Shown here: positions 25,081 to 36,879 of the stretch, piece by piece
How the letters are laid out: each line of letters opens with the position of its first letter
How positions within the stretch are numbered: position 1 is the stretch's first letter
Made by a program: the position numbers and the translations under genes
Assembly: GCA_002189035.1 (NCBI GenBank)
Contig: NEEC01000004.1
Coordinates: forward strand, 3,596,001-3,660,000
Origin: Utricularia gibba
Lineage: Eukaryota > Streptophyta > Magnoliopsida > Lamiales > Lentibulariaceae
Reading direction: 5' to 3'
Length of the DNA: 64,000 bases
Notes under the pieces: generated by a model
What the model was told of the DNA's origin: nothing
The model's database searches: none
The model's input: only the letters and a program-made list of their open reading frames with translations

Positions 25081-28000
25081 ATGGCTTCCGTTAACAACCA
25101 TGCAATGGACGGCGACCACCCAGATATCGAGAATGGCGCAGATGACTGGCCCATCGACCCGGATTTCTCCGATCCCTTCGACATTGCCAACACCAAGAAG
25201 GCGTCGCGAGAATCGCTCAAGCGTTGGAGGGTAAGATTTCGAGCATCCTGGTTTTTATTGCAGGAACTCGTGTTTTTCTACCACCCGAACTCCTCTCATG
25301 TTTTTATAACAGCAAGCTGCGCTTGTGCTCAATGCTACCCGCCGGTTTCGATACACGTTAGATTTGAGAAAAGATGAAGAGCAAGATAAGAGGAGGCGTA
25401 TGATTAGAGCGCATGCTCAAGTCATTCGGGTGATGAAGTCTAAATGCCATCAACTACCATTTCATTCCTTTTTAACTTCTTGATGTTAAACTTGCAATTC
25501 CATCGTAGGCTGCTTTGCTCTTCAAATTGGCTGGGCAGAGAGCGATAGGTGCTTCTGTATTCTCTATCTTCTGCTTTTGTGATAATTCGAAAATCATCAT
25601 CTTTAAATAGGGTTTCATTCAGTTCTAGGTACTTCAGTTTCTCCTCCCTCTCCAAGTGGGGAGTATGGCATTGCACTTGAGCAGCTTGCTTCAATGAATA
25701 AGGACCAGAATGTTTCTGCACTGGAGCAGTATGGAGGGGCAAGATGACTGCATCCTTTATACCACTTTCATGTTTTTCTTGCAATGCGTGTACCCCACAA
25801 ACTAATATCAACACAACTTCAGGTTAAAGGTCTATCAGAGATGCTGAAGACAAACTCTGAGACAGGGATTGATGGAGATGATGTATTGGAAAGAAGGAAG
25901 GCCTATGGGTCAAATACGTATCCTGTGAAAAAAGGAAGAAGTTTCTTGGTAATGATTCATTTGTATTCTATGGCAATAAGTCTTTTGTCTCTTCTATTGT
26001 ATTTTGGAGCTTTTGTTCACATCTTTTTTTTTTGAACATTCCGTTTCTGCTCCTTACCCAGTTATTTTTGTGCAGATGTTCCTATGGGACGCTTGGCAAG
26101 ATTTGACTCTCATTATCTTAATCTTTGCTGCTGTAATATCATTGGTTCTTGGAATAAAAACTGAGGTTATTTTGCCTTCTCGGAGATTCGACACACTGTT
26201 GTCTAGATCATGATGAACCTGAGCTGCAGTCATGCCTAATTTGAGTAATTTCTGTTGCGTTTATAGGGCATCCAACAAGGATGGTATGATGGGGAAGCAT
26301 TGCCTTTGCAGTTTTTCTGGTTATTTTTGTCACAGGTGATTCCAATTTATTCTCCATCAAAGTTGCAAACATTCTGTTCTCCAATTTATATTTTCTTTTG
26401 ACACCGAGGAAGTATTAACTATGAACTGTAATTTTTTAAAAGTGAGGCTCTTTTCTCAAATTTTTTCAGCCTAATGATTTTTCTGATTGGTGTGTTTGAT
26501 TCATAAGTGATTTATTTGATTCTATTTTGATTGCATTCATTAATTTAAAATTGATCTGTTAGTGATGATGCACATTCTCATGGCCATATTTTTGTCCCTC
26601 ATCTTCAGCAACTAGTGATTACCGGCAGTCTTTGCAGTTTCAGAATTTAAATGAGGAGAAGAGAAACATCCAAGTGGAGGTAATTTCGTTATCAGACTAC
26701 TACTTTCTCCCAGATTTCCTGAAAAGCACATGATTGCCGACTGCTACTTTCTTTTGAACATATTGTCTAGGTGATAAGGGGTGCTCGGCGGGAAAAAATC
26801 TCCATATATGACATTGTGGTTGGAGATGTTGTGCCTCTCAAAATAGGAGATCAGGTAAAGTACTTTCTTGCTTGAGTCGCTTGGTCACTTTTTAAAGCAC
26901 TATCTGAAAGCCTGATAATACTTAATTCCAGGTTCCGGCTGATGGACTGTTGATAAGTGGTCATTCTCTTGCCATTGACGAGTCTAGCATGACAGGAGAA
27001 AGCAAGACTGTAAGCTGGTTAGAATTTTTTGTACTGGCTATATATGGTCGTTGATCTTACATTTTTCATACAAAACATCATCATGTAGGTTCTCAAAGAT
27101 CAAAAATCCCCTTTCTTACTGTCTGGTTGCAAGATTGCAGATGGTGCAGGAACCATGCTTGTATGTCAAGAAAACTTTTACCTATGTTATTGAATTCTGT
27201 GATTTGATTCGAATTGACGGATGGTGTCATTCACCTTCAAAATGTGTCCTTTTCCATGATTTTTCTATCCATGCCGATTCTTTAATCTCTTCTTTGTTGT
27301 TCCCCATTTTTATGATATGATTACACTTTCAATAATTTGTTTCAGGTAACTGGTGTAGGAATTAACACTGAGTGGGGATTACTGATGGCCAGTATTTCGG
27401 AAGATAATGGTGAAGAGACGCCATTACAGGTACACTTCTCCTTGTCAATACATGATAATGAAATGCAAAAAAAAAGTATGGTGTATGATACATGCAGGTG
27501 CGCCTGAATGGTGTTGCGACATTTATAGGAACCGTTGGACTCATTGTGGCAGCTTCTGTTCTGATTATTCTCGTAGCAAGGTAGTTTGCATGATTTCCAC
27601 TGCATATGCATTGAAGCCAATTCCTGAATCACTAAACGCAGTTTACTTCAGATATTTCACAGGAACCTCAAGAAACCCTGATGGATCTGTGCAGTTTGTA
27701 GGTGGCCAGACAAGTGCCAGCAAAATCGCAGATGGACTTATCCATATATTAACTACTGCTGTAAGTCTTGGAATATGTAACAAGCTTTCATTCTTATGAT
27801 AAATCTTTCACTGAGTGATTTTTTTTTCAGGTCACTATAGTGGTGGTTGCGGTACCAGAAGGGCTTCCACTTGCTGTAACATTGACGTGAGTGGGGCATG
27901 ATATGATCCTTCCCCTCTAACACTCAACTTGTGACTTTGATTTTTGTTCTGATCTGTCTTCATTTTACAACAGACTAGCATACTCCATGAAAAAGATGAT

Positions 28001-31000
28001 GGCTGACAAGGCTTTGGTATACCTCTCTGTTGAGAACATGTGTTTCCTTGTAATTTTGTGTTATAGTTGTGACATCCATTTCTAACTGGCATTGATAAAT
28101 TGATCCAGGTGCGTAGACTTTCAGCCTGCGAGACAATGGGCTCTGCAACAACCATTTGCAGTGATAAGACTGGAACTTTGACTCTCAATCAGGTTGCATT
28201 AGTTGTCAAAATCTTAGGGATAATGAAATTTCTTGCTCCAGTGTCCTAACTTCTGCAAATCCCCGAAACGATACTGTGAGACAGATGACTGTAGTCGAAG
28301 CATATGTTGGTGGGCAGAGGATTGATCCCCCAGAAAATGTTTCAAACTTTCCACCATCAATTTCCTCTCTTCTTGACGAGGGAATAGCCCAAAACACTGC
28401 TGGAAGCGTCTTTCTATCCAAGGTTTTTCCTCTACAGATTAAATGCAATGTTGTTTCTAAACCTCTATGAAACAGTAGTAGATTCAAAAAATTTTTTATA
28501 ATGTTATATTTTCAATTTTGTAGGATGGTGCGGTGGAGGTCTCTGGATCTCCAACAGAGAAAAGTATCCTTCAATGGGGTGTCAAGGTAGTCATTTAAAA
28601 CTTTTTAATACGTATGAGGTGTACGTCGGATATCTCCGCCCTGACATGGGAAAACAAATTCCTTTGCAGTTTGGAATGAAGTTTGACATTGTGAAATCAG
28701 AGTCTATAGTTCTTCATATCTCCCCTTTTAATTCTACTAAAAAGAGAGGAGGCGTTGCTGTAAGAGGGAGGGTAATCACTTGTTTTTCTTTTCTCCCCTT
28801 TTCTTCCTAGTGGTAACTACATTCATAATTAATCTGCATACAAATTTTCGGTCCTGCTGGGATCTGTTTAGAATATTGTTCTTATTTATTGAACAGACTG
28901 GATCTAGAGTACATATTCATTGGAAGGGAGCAGCTGAAATAATTCTATCTGCTTGTTCACAATACATCGATGCAAATGGTTCCTTGAGGCCTATACATGA
29001 AGTGCAGGTGATGCTATTCCGTGGACTAAAAATCAAGATGACTTAGCCCCGAAATATTGCATGCATAAAAAATAGAAAGCATATGGAAACATTCAGAAGA
29101 AACTTCCCGTTACAGGCTTTCTCTAATGATGCCTTAATCTGGTGATCAACTTCCCCTACAGGTTTTCTTCAATGATGCCATCAATACCATGGCGGCAAAA
29201 AGCTTGAGATGTGTGGCTCTCGCTTATAGACATTGTGAAGCAGGCGAGGTTCCAACTGATGTACCACAGATGGCAGAGTGGGCATTACCTGAGGATAACC
29301 TCATTCTACTTGCTATTGTTGGTATTAAGGTAATTAACCTTTGTGTTAGGATATTTAGTAAGCAAATGATTTGGTAGTTTTTTGTTGCGTTACCAAATTA
29401 TGTTGATGTTCTCATGCACAGGATCCTTGTCGCCCTGGTGTCAAAGATGCAGTGGAACTATGCACTCATGCTGGTGTCAAGGTGAATAGCCCCCTATTAA
29501 TCAGTTTTGTAATTTTTTCCAAAGATCCTTTCCATTTTACAGTTGTTTTGATACAATATTTGCTGATGAGCTTCTTTCGCTTCCTGAGTTGCTTAGGTGA
29601 GAATGGTTACCGGAGATAACATTCAGACAGCAAAGGCAATTGCTATGGAGTGTGGCATCCTTCCCTCAAATGCTGACACTAATGAACCTTTTGTCATAGA
29701 GGGAAAAACGTTTAGAGAAATGTCTGAGAGTGACCGAGAGCATGTTGCCAAAATGATTTCAGTATGACTTAAAAGAAGAAACTTTTTTCTTTTTCAGCAT
29801 TCCACTTGCTTTACTGAGAAATGACTCATAGGCATCTGTTTTGATGTGTTCAGGTAATGGGGCGATCTTCTCCAACAGACAAGCTTTTACTTGTCCAAAC
29901 ACTGCGTAAATTTGGCGAAGTTGTTGCTGTAACTGGAGATGGTACCAATGATGCTCCCGCACTGCATGAGGTTTCTTCAGACCTGGGACTTGCATCACAA
30001 GATTTTTGGCTATTACTTTCCCACATGAAATGTTTAGCAGTTAACTGAAAACAATTTGGTAAAGACCAACTGCCTATATTCATTGTTAACCAATTTTTCT
30101 TTATCTGGATCTGTAGGCTGACATAGGTCTTTCCATGGGTATACAAGGAACTGAGGTCGCAAAAGAAAGCTCTGACATTATCATCTTGGATGACAATTTT
30201 GCTTCAGTTGTAAAGGTGAGGGTGCAAGCATAATGACTTGGAAAGCTCTCATGTTTTTAGCATGGAATCTGTGACAGTGGCTTTTGTAAACATCTTGTAT
30301 GACGTTCATTTGGATTTACTGGTGTAGGTTGTGCGATGGGGACGCTCTGTGTACGCAAATATCCAAAAATTCATTCAGTTCCAGCTCACTGTTAATGTTG
30401 CAGCTCTTGTAATAAATGTTGTCGCTGCAGTTTCCTCCGGGAATGTTCCTCTGAATACCGTACAGGTGCTTTTCTATCTTCAGAAACATTATCATTGTCC
30501 TTGGTGAGCATGCATGCATCGAGTACTCCTCTTCAAAATCATCCTTGCAATGGCAGAGAGGCTTTCTAACTCAGTCACATGATGAAGTATTTTTAAAGTG
30601 ATACATGTTCAAATTCATTGATATTCACCATCTCTGGTGCAGCTTCTGTGGGTTAATTTGATCATGGATACTTTGGGAGCTCTAGCACTGGCCACTGAGC
30701 CCCCAACTGATCATCTCATGGATAGACCTCCAGTTGGTCGCAGGTCCGAAATTTTTCCAAACCACAGCTGAAACTTTCCTACTGTGAATTCTAAAATATC
30801 ATTCCTGAACTGTTGTTGAATTGTAAAGGGAGCCGCTTGTCACCAATGTTATGTGGAGGAACTTGGCCATACAGGTACGCATCCTATCTGCTGTTGTGGA
30901 TATATTCAACACTCGGTGACTACTTTTCTGTGTTGCAGGCACTGTATCAAGTCCTGGTCCTCCTGATCCTCAACTTTGGTGGCATAACCATCCTTAACTT

Positions 31001-31609
31001 GAAAACTGAACCCCAGAACATGCCAATATGCTGAGGAGTACAATGGTCTTCAACGCATTTGTTCTCTGTCAAGTCAGTATAAATCAGGGAGCCTGATCCA
31101 AAATATGTTTGATGAATTTGGTAACTGACTCTTAAGTGCCTAACCCACAGATCTTCAACGAGTTCAATGCCAGAGAACCAGAAAAAATAAATGTCTTCTC
31201 AGGTGTGATGAAAAACCACCTTTTTGTTGGGATCGTCGGAACTACTCTGATACTTCAGGTCTGCACTTCATATCCGACGGCTTTTATTTGCCATTTGGGT
31301 GATGATCAGACCATTTGTACGTGTAACCCTTATCCAGATAATCATCATCAATTTCCTTGGGAAGTTCACCAGCACCGTCAGGCTTGATTTCCCTCAGTGG
31401 ATGATTTGCATAGTTATCGGCTTCATCAGGTCGGAGTTCTGTGCTACTGCTCTCATGTTTGGACTCCCCTTATGCAGGGCCTAACAAGTTTCTTGTGATG
31501 CAGTTGGCCTCTCGCTGTTGCTGGTAAGTTCATGCGGGTACCGAAAACACCTCTAGCCAAGGTGTTCATCAAGCCATACCAGAGATGCATTGCTTCCAGA
31601 AACGCCTGA
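25081..31609 (+). CDS. Autoinhibited Ca2+-ATPase, ACA8/ACA10-type (P-type IIB), 33 exons, two apparent frameshifts
   Basis: A calmodulin-regulated pump that moves Ca2+ out of the cytosol at the cost of ATP. The ACA8/ACA10 clade is mainly at the plasma membrane. Exons 1-33 run 25081-25230 ... 31504-31609 and give about 1068 residues if two single-base breaks are ignored, the usual family length. Exon 2 has the calmodulin-binding core [11 protein letters not shown]1-2 lie in exons 6-7, TM4 VPEGLPLAV in exon 15, the phosphorylation site CSDKTGTLT (Asp near residue 477) in exon 17, and the hinge [17 protein letters not shown] across exons 25-26. Exon 4 (25638-25738) ends at a GC donor. Odd: the exon 7 G run (26290-26293) has four bases against five in copies 1-3, shifting the frame, and exon 30 needs one extra base near 31011-31021 to stay open. 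Either the gene is dead or these are sequencing errors. The N-terminus ([11 protein letters not shown]) is most like ACA10. Confidence 0.93.
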
Positions 31610-31798
31610 ATGTCCGCCAATCCTGTGGCTGCTTACTCGGAAAATATCAAGCTTTTACGAGGCAATATGCAGCTTACTTGACCACACACATCCATTGTTT
31701 TGATCCAAACAGGATCAATGAAATGAGTACAGTAATGTTTTTTCAAAGCCTATTATAGAGATAGAAAACACAGAATGGCACAGCTCTTTAGTTGTAGT

Positions 31799-33432
31799 TT
31801 AGCAGAAACAGGAGTAGGCCAAGTGATTCCTTTTGGAAACGTAATGCGATATGAGCTCCTTGGGATCTGAGGAAGCACCGGGAACCAGTATCTGAGTCTT
31901 CCCAGAAGCTATCCTCTTCCCAGCAACATTGGCGTAGAAGAGGCCTGATATTGCCGGCACAAACACATCACTCTCTGAACAAACGTAGAAGTCGATCACC
32001 TTCTCCAACTCTGAGCCGACAAAATCCTCCCTCTTCTCTGCTGGTAACACAGATTCCTGCAAGAAACTCAACTCAGTCATCCTGTGATCAGTAGTATAAG
32101 ATAACAGAGACCAGGGAAGAGGAGGCCACATCCTTGACCTTGGTGTAGGTATTAGGAAACACGTCCTTGAGAGCATTGAGACCACTCTCCCACTTTGTTT
32201 GAGTCACATACAGTGTGGTGTCTTTATCAAATCCAAACTTCCTCAAAAACTGGGCTATTTCCTTGGGATTGTAACAAGTCTTGGAACCAGACTCATCGCT
32301 GCGGCATCCCCTTTTCTCCAGCACCTCCATCCTGAGATCAATTGCCACAAAACGCCCATCGGATTTCCGGCTCAGGGATCTCAAGTGATCAACCATGGAG
32401 TCAACCACTTGCTGCACTTTTGACTGAAGAGCTAAGGTTCCAAACATGCCCAAACAGGCAACAGAATCTGCACTGCTCCTTTCTTCATGCTTTTTCATGT
32501 TGACAGATGGGAAGTATGTGACCAGCCTCATGTACCTCTTTTCTCTGAAAGAAGCTTCAATGTTCTCAGCGATGTAGTCCTGGGAGACCCGGTTTGGGAC
32601 CTTGACGACTGCAAGATTACGAGCGGATGCCCCGGCAGGAAGAGACTTGACCACTTCAACCACACCACCCAAGCTACCGATGAAATACTCAGCATCATAC
32701 ACCTCTTCAAAGTTCCTGAGGATCAACACCAGTCGTCCAGACTCATCAAATCACGCCATGAAACACAAGCAACAATCTTAACTTGAACAGTGTCTTCACC
32801 TCTTGTCTCCAGGTTTATTGCCTCGAATGTCGGGTATAACGAGTTTCGCTCGCAGATATCGAGCAACCACGACTGCATCCGCGATCTGAAGCAGGAGGCG
32901 CAGTAGATGAGCTACCGAACACAAAAGAAAATACAAACACATATCGGACGGTACCTGAGAGACATGGTATTCTGGACCATTGGTCAATGAGAAGGTAACA
33001 TAGCCTTTAGATTCATCAGCACCTAAAAGAGTAGCTAGCAGCTTCTGGTCAGCAAAAAGAAGAAAAAACATGAAAGCCTTAAGAGGAAACACTGACCGCC
33101 AAGTGGCTTCTCCCAACAGGGCTTCAAGCTCAACCCATCCTCCTTCCAAAGCCGATCAGCTCCTTCTGTCACTCTCTCGATAGCGAGCTCTGAAGCCTTA
33201 TTTGAGTTATGAATATGCGGCTTCCAAAACAAGCAAACAAAACTTCAACCGGAGATCTCGATTAAAGGCGGCAGAATGTAAATCTCAGATCCAGAACAAC
33301 AATGATTAACAAAAGCAGGAAATGGGGTACATGGGCAGCATCATAGTAGTCGCGCTTGACCATATCTCCGAGCATTATGAACATCGTGAGGGTGAGTACA
33401 CCGGCGACGATATGCCTTGGATCCACAGCCAT
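31799..33432 (-). CDS. MANNAN SYNTHESIS-RELATED (MSR)-like O-fucosyltransferase-family protein
   Basis: Six exons on the minus strand: 33432-33331, 33220-33097, 33022-32955, 32885-32800, 32715-32112 and 32056-31799. They join in frame to 413 residues, close to Arabidopsis MSR1. The start codon is in a good context (AACCATGG). Residues 9-24 form a hydrophobic N-terminal anchor, so a type II Golgi protein is expected. Recognisable blocks are SKGYVTFSLTNGPEYH (exon 3), VIPDIRGNKPGD (exon 4), VACLGMFGTLALQ (exon 5), and VPAISGLFYAN with the terminal HLAYSCFC (exon 6). MSR proteins (GT106-type) promote mannan/glucomannan synthesis, but their enzymatic activity is not settled. No frame breaks. The gene is convergent with the ACA gene. 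Confidence 0.92.
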
Positions 33433-34450
33433 GGTTGCCTGAAATGGAGCAGATCTGCGGAAGTTGATGATTTAGAGGGGGAGGGAAAGTGGTCAGCGTC
33501 GTCGTTACGGAGTTACTTTCTACCATCCCTGCCGACACTTCCGCTTCGGCTACTTAAAACAAAGATCCTCCCTCAGCCCCAGAAGCCCAGTGAAAACGCC
33601 AGCCGCTTTTTGTCGATACTAACTGTTTACCATTTACAGTAGAATAAGTCAGAGAAGAAGGTTTTACAGCAGCACCCTAACGACCCCACATCCAGGAAAT
33701 TGAGGTAATCCGAAGACGATGACTTAATCCTCAGTTGACCGTTTAAACTGCTGAAACTTGTCTAGACAAAAGTTGCTGTCGAGTTATTTCTATTGGAGAA
33801 ATGGGGTCCAACGTAACTACAAACCGCAAATAAAAGAGTGAGCCACGCTTTTCTCCCTAATCCTTTGACCGTAACTTCTTTGTCTCCTTCTAAGGTCTAC
33901 CTGCTTACGGCGATCCTCAACGCTCCTCCATTGGCAAATATTTCTGAATTCTTTTTCGTTACTCCCAATTTAGATTTGAAACTAAGAAACTGATTTATAA
34001 TACCAAAATGAGTTGGGTCATTTGCAATTGAAATTATAGTTTTGTTGTCAATTTTCTATGTGTTTGAGGTAATCCCCAATCACATGGTACCTAACAAGGA
34101 TATGTTTTGATTTCCTAAAATGAGTATTAAAATTAAAAATTCGACGGGTCTAATGAGTTAACATGAAACTTAAATATACAAAAAATATGAATTATATTAG
34201 AAAAAATTAAATTCAACCAATTATTAATAATTTATATTTTTTTATATATTTGATTATGTTATTTTCATTTTCCGATATGAAATTACTTGTTCTATAATGA
34301 ATTGGCTCTTTTGCAATGAAATTGTGACTCTGTTGTTAATATTCAATAATGTGACCTATTGTTGTTTGAATCTAATTTCTTGAGAATCTATCTCAACCAA
34401 ATGTAATGAATGACAATTTGAGTCACTACGATATATTCAGATTGTATAAA
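33433..34450. other. MSR upstream region and AT-rich spacer
   Basis: The first 200 bases are the likely MSR promoter/leader, moderately GC-rich. From about 33950 the sequence becomes AT-rich, and I see no gene or clear repeat in it. Confidence 0.5.
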
Positions 34451-34479
34451 TGATTGAACAATCATATTTCATCATTTTA

Positions 34480-35190
34480 TTTAGAATTTCCTCTTTTATT
34501 CATACCAAAACACATCTCATTATTTTCGTTTGATCAGTTGCATCATGTTCGCCATTTGCATCTATGAAATAAAGATTCATATCATTTTCTATAATAAATC
34601 ATTTATTTTCATCAAAGATAACTTGTTTACTAATTAAGGTAGTCCCAATCTTATTTAAATACACCTTATAACCTTTTATCACAATGTCTTGTCCCACAAA
34701 CACATCACAATGATATCAATTATCCAATTTGATGTAAAAATTAGGACATGATAAAGACTACCAAATATTCTTAAATGAGAATAAATAGGTTGTGTGTTGT
34801 GCCATAATTCATATGCCTAGAAATAGCTATAGATGACAGCCTACTTAACAAGCATATGACCATTTCTAACACAATTACAATTTTTTTAAATAGTCCATTT
34901 TGTTATTGAGAAGACAAGACAATTAATTTATGTGTAATATTCTAATCCTCATAGAATACTTTCACTGCATTTGGTAAGGTATTCATCTTCATTATCAAAC
35001 CTTAGGATCTTGATTTGCATATCACTTTGTTTTTGAACAAGAGATTTGAAACTATTAAATATATTGAAGATTTATGTCTACGACTTTAGAGGATATATCC
35101 AACAATATATTATGGAATCATCAATGAAAATAATAAGATACTTGCTACCCCCTAAAAAAGTTTGTTTAAAATGACTACTAAAATCAAAAT
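34480..35190 (-). mobile_element. Ty1/copia integrase relic
   Basis: Translated on the minus strand with many stops, it keeps the order of a copia integrase. The catalytic-core segment reads like GG-x-KYLIIFIDD, followed by FKSLVQKQSDMQIKILRFDNEDEY, then HLRIFG, then a KGY-x-VY segment with a VIFDE-like end. No continuous frame remains. The element boundaries are not visible. Confidence 0.7.
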
Positions 35191-35805
35191 ATATCAAGTT
35201 TAATTTCTCACTTAATTTGTCTTCAGAATGTAAACAAAATTTCCTGACTTATTTTCCTTACTTGTAATGGTGGAATTAAGTATTTATCAAGGGATAATTA
35301 TCTTTTTTTTATGGAATTATTTAAAAATTCTGAATGATTAAATTCTTTTTTTTTCATCAAAGAGGGCCACAACTCAATTTTTCCTGACTAAATATTGCCC
35401 CTCCGCATTTGCAAGTTGTACATACCCGATTAACAAATTATATATCCCTAAGTTCTATGACTTCAAAAGCATTGCTCTTAATCACAAACTTATTTAATAT
35501 ACTCATGAGTGCTATGTGAATCACTTTAAAATTAACAAGCTTTTCTCTCTAAACTCTAATTTATCATTTTAGAAGTTCTGTCATATAGTTGCTCATTAAT
35601 GCCTCATGTTCCATTTTGTTTCTTTTAGACTCATCCAACATAATGTAAAGAAAAAAACTTTCTTGATTTCTCATCACTCATCAATTTCATTGAGGATATT
35701 CTAGATTTCTTTAGACATTGAATAAGATGCTATGTTATCAAACATAGGTTCTACATACTTGATGAAGTGTATTCAAAGTTTTTATCTTTCTATCTTAATC
35801 CTTAT

Positions 35806-36879
35806 TGATGAATAGGAATTTTTACATTGTTGCATGAATTGCAAATTTTCATATTAAATAAATTTCTAAAACCTCATTCTCAATCAAACATACATCAAAT
35901 ATGAGTGTATAGAGAAATTAGGATTGAACATGAAAAACAAACTACTTGTTATATAAAAATTAATACATTATATTTTGTTAGGTGGGATATTAAATTTAAA
36001 TTATGACTAATATAACTCAAACAAAAATATATAATAGAAGCAATAGATTATAATCTAGAAGAAACTAATCCGATGTCTTAAGGTACCATGGGTGGTGTGT
36101 TTATCACTTCTCTCATTTCAATCCAATAGAAAATGGTAATCCCACAAAAGACTCAAGTCTACCTAAACGTTTTAATTGTGTTCTAACCTTTTGTCTACTT
36201 GTAGTTAGGTTTCTTAAAATAAACACATTACTCTTTTCCCCTCATGAATTTATTTGAGTTTGATAAAGAAAGAGTAGAAGATTTTGGTTGTTCTGGACTA
36301 AAGAACAATAAGCAAACTCATCCCTTTGTACCTCAATGCGCCACATTTTGCTTAGCTATTCATATTGTTCTAAAACAAGACAAACACATAAAATGACATC
36401 AAAGATATATCCATAGTAGCAGTTTACCAAACGAAAAAAAATTTTGAATGAAAGGTTAAATAGTTTGTTTTCAATTTATTCCTAACTAAGAGTAGCATTC
36501 GTACGAGAAAGTTATTCACATGATTTGAAAATCTATTTTCTTCTTTTGCTCCTTTTTTGGTCCTTTTTTTCCTATGTTCTTTAAGGGTTGTTCTTCAATT
36601 CATGTATGGATGATTTTTTCCCTCTGGTTTTCCAAAATTTCTTTTCTCTCTCATTTCTTTTCCACTTCTTTTGGATTCATATATACCTCATTTTTTTTCC
36701 TTTTCCATTTTTTTTCATTTTAGACTTCCATTTTACTGTCTTTGCTCTAGAATAGATTCAGTTATTTGTGGACTTTTAGGATGTGACTCCATGAAGTATG
36801 TTGCTTTGCTCAAATAAACAAAATTAGTTCATTGATTTAATCTCAATTTGGAGTAAAATAAGAAAAAAATGTGCTAACA
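35806..36879 (-). mobile_element. Old solo LTR of the RE1 family
   Basis: Starts TGATGAATAGG and ends GTGCTAACA, like the RE1 LTR (TGATAAACG ... GTGTTATCA), and follows it block by block: AATTGCAAATTTTC near 35847, TTTGTCTACTTGTAGTTAGG near 36189 and the TTAGCTA...TCAT block near 36350. It is heavily diverged. The flanks are CTTAT (left) and CTTCT (right), a target-site duplication with one mismatch. No internal RE1 sequence is next to it. Confidence 0.72.

Noticed and set aside
32955-33044. Alternative acceptor for MSR exon 3 at 33044
   Set aside because: It puts the exon out of frame with exon 2. The acceptor TTTTAG before 33022 joins in frame and fits the conserved spacing before SKGYVTFS.
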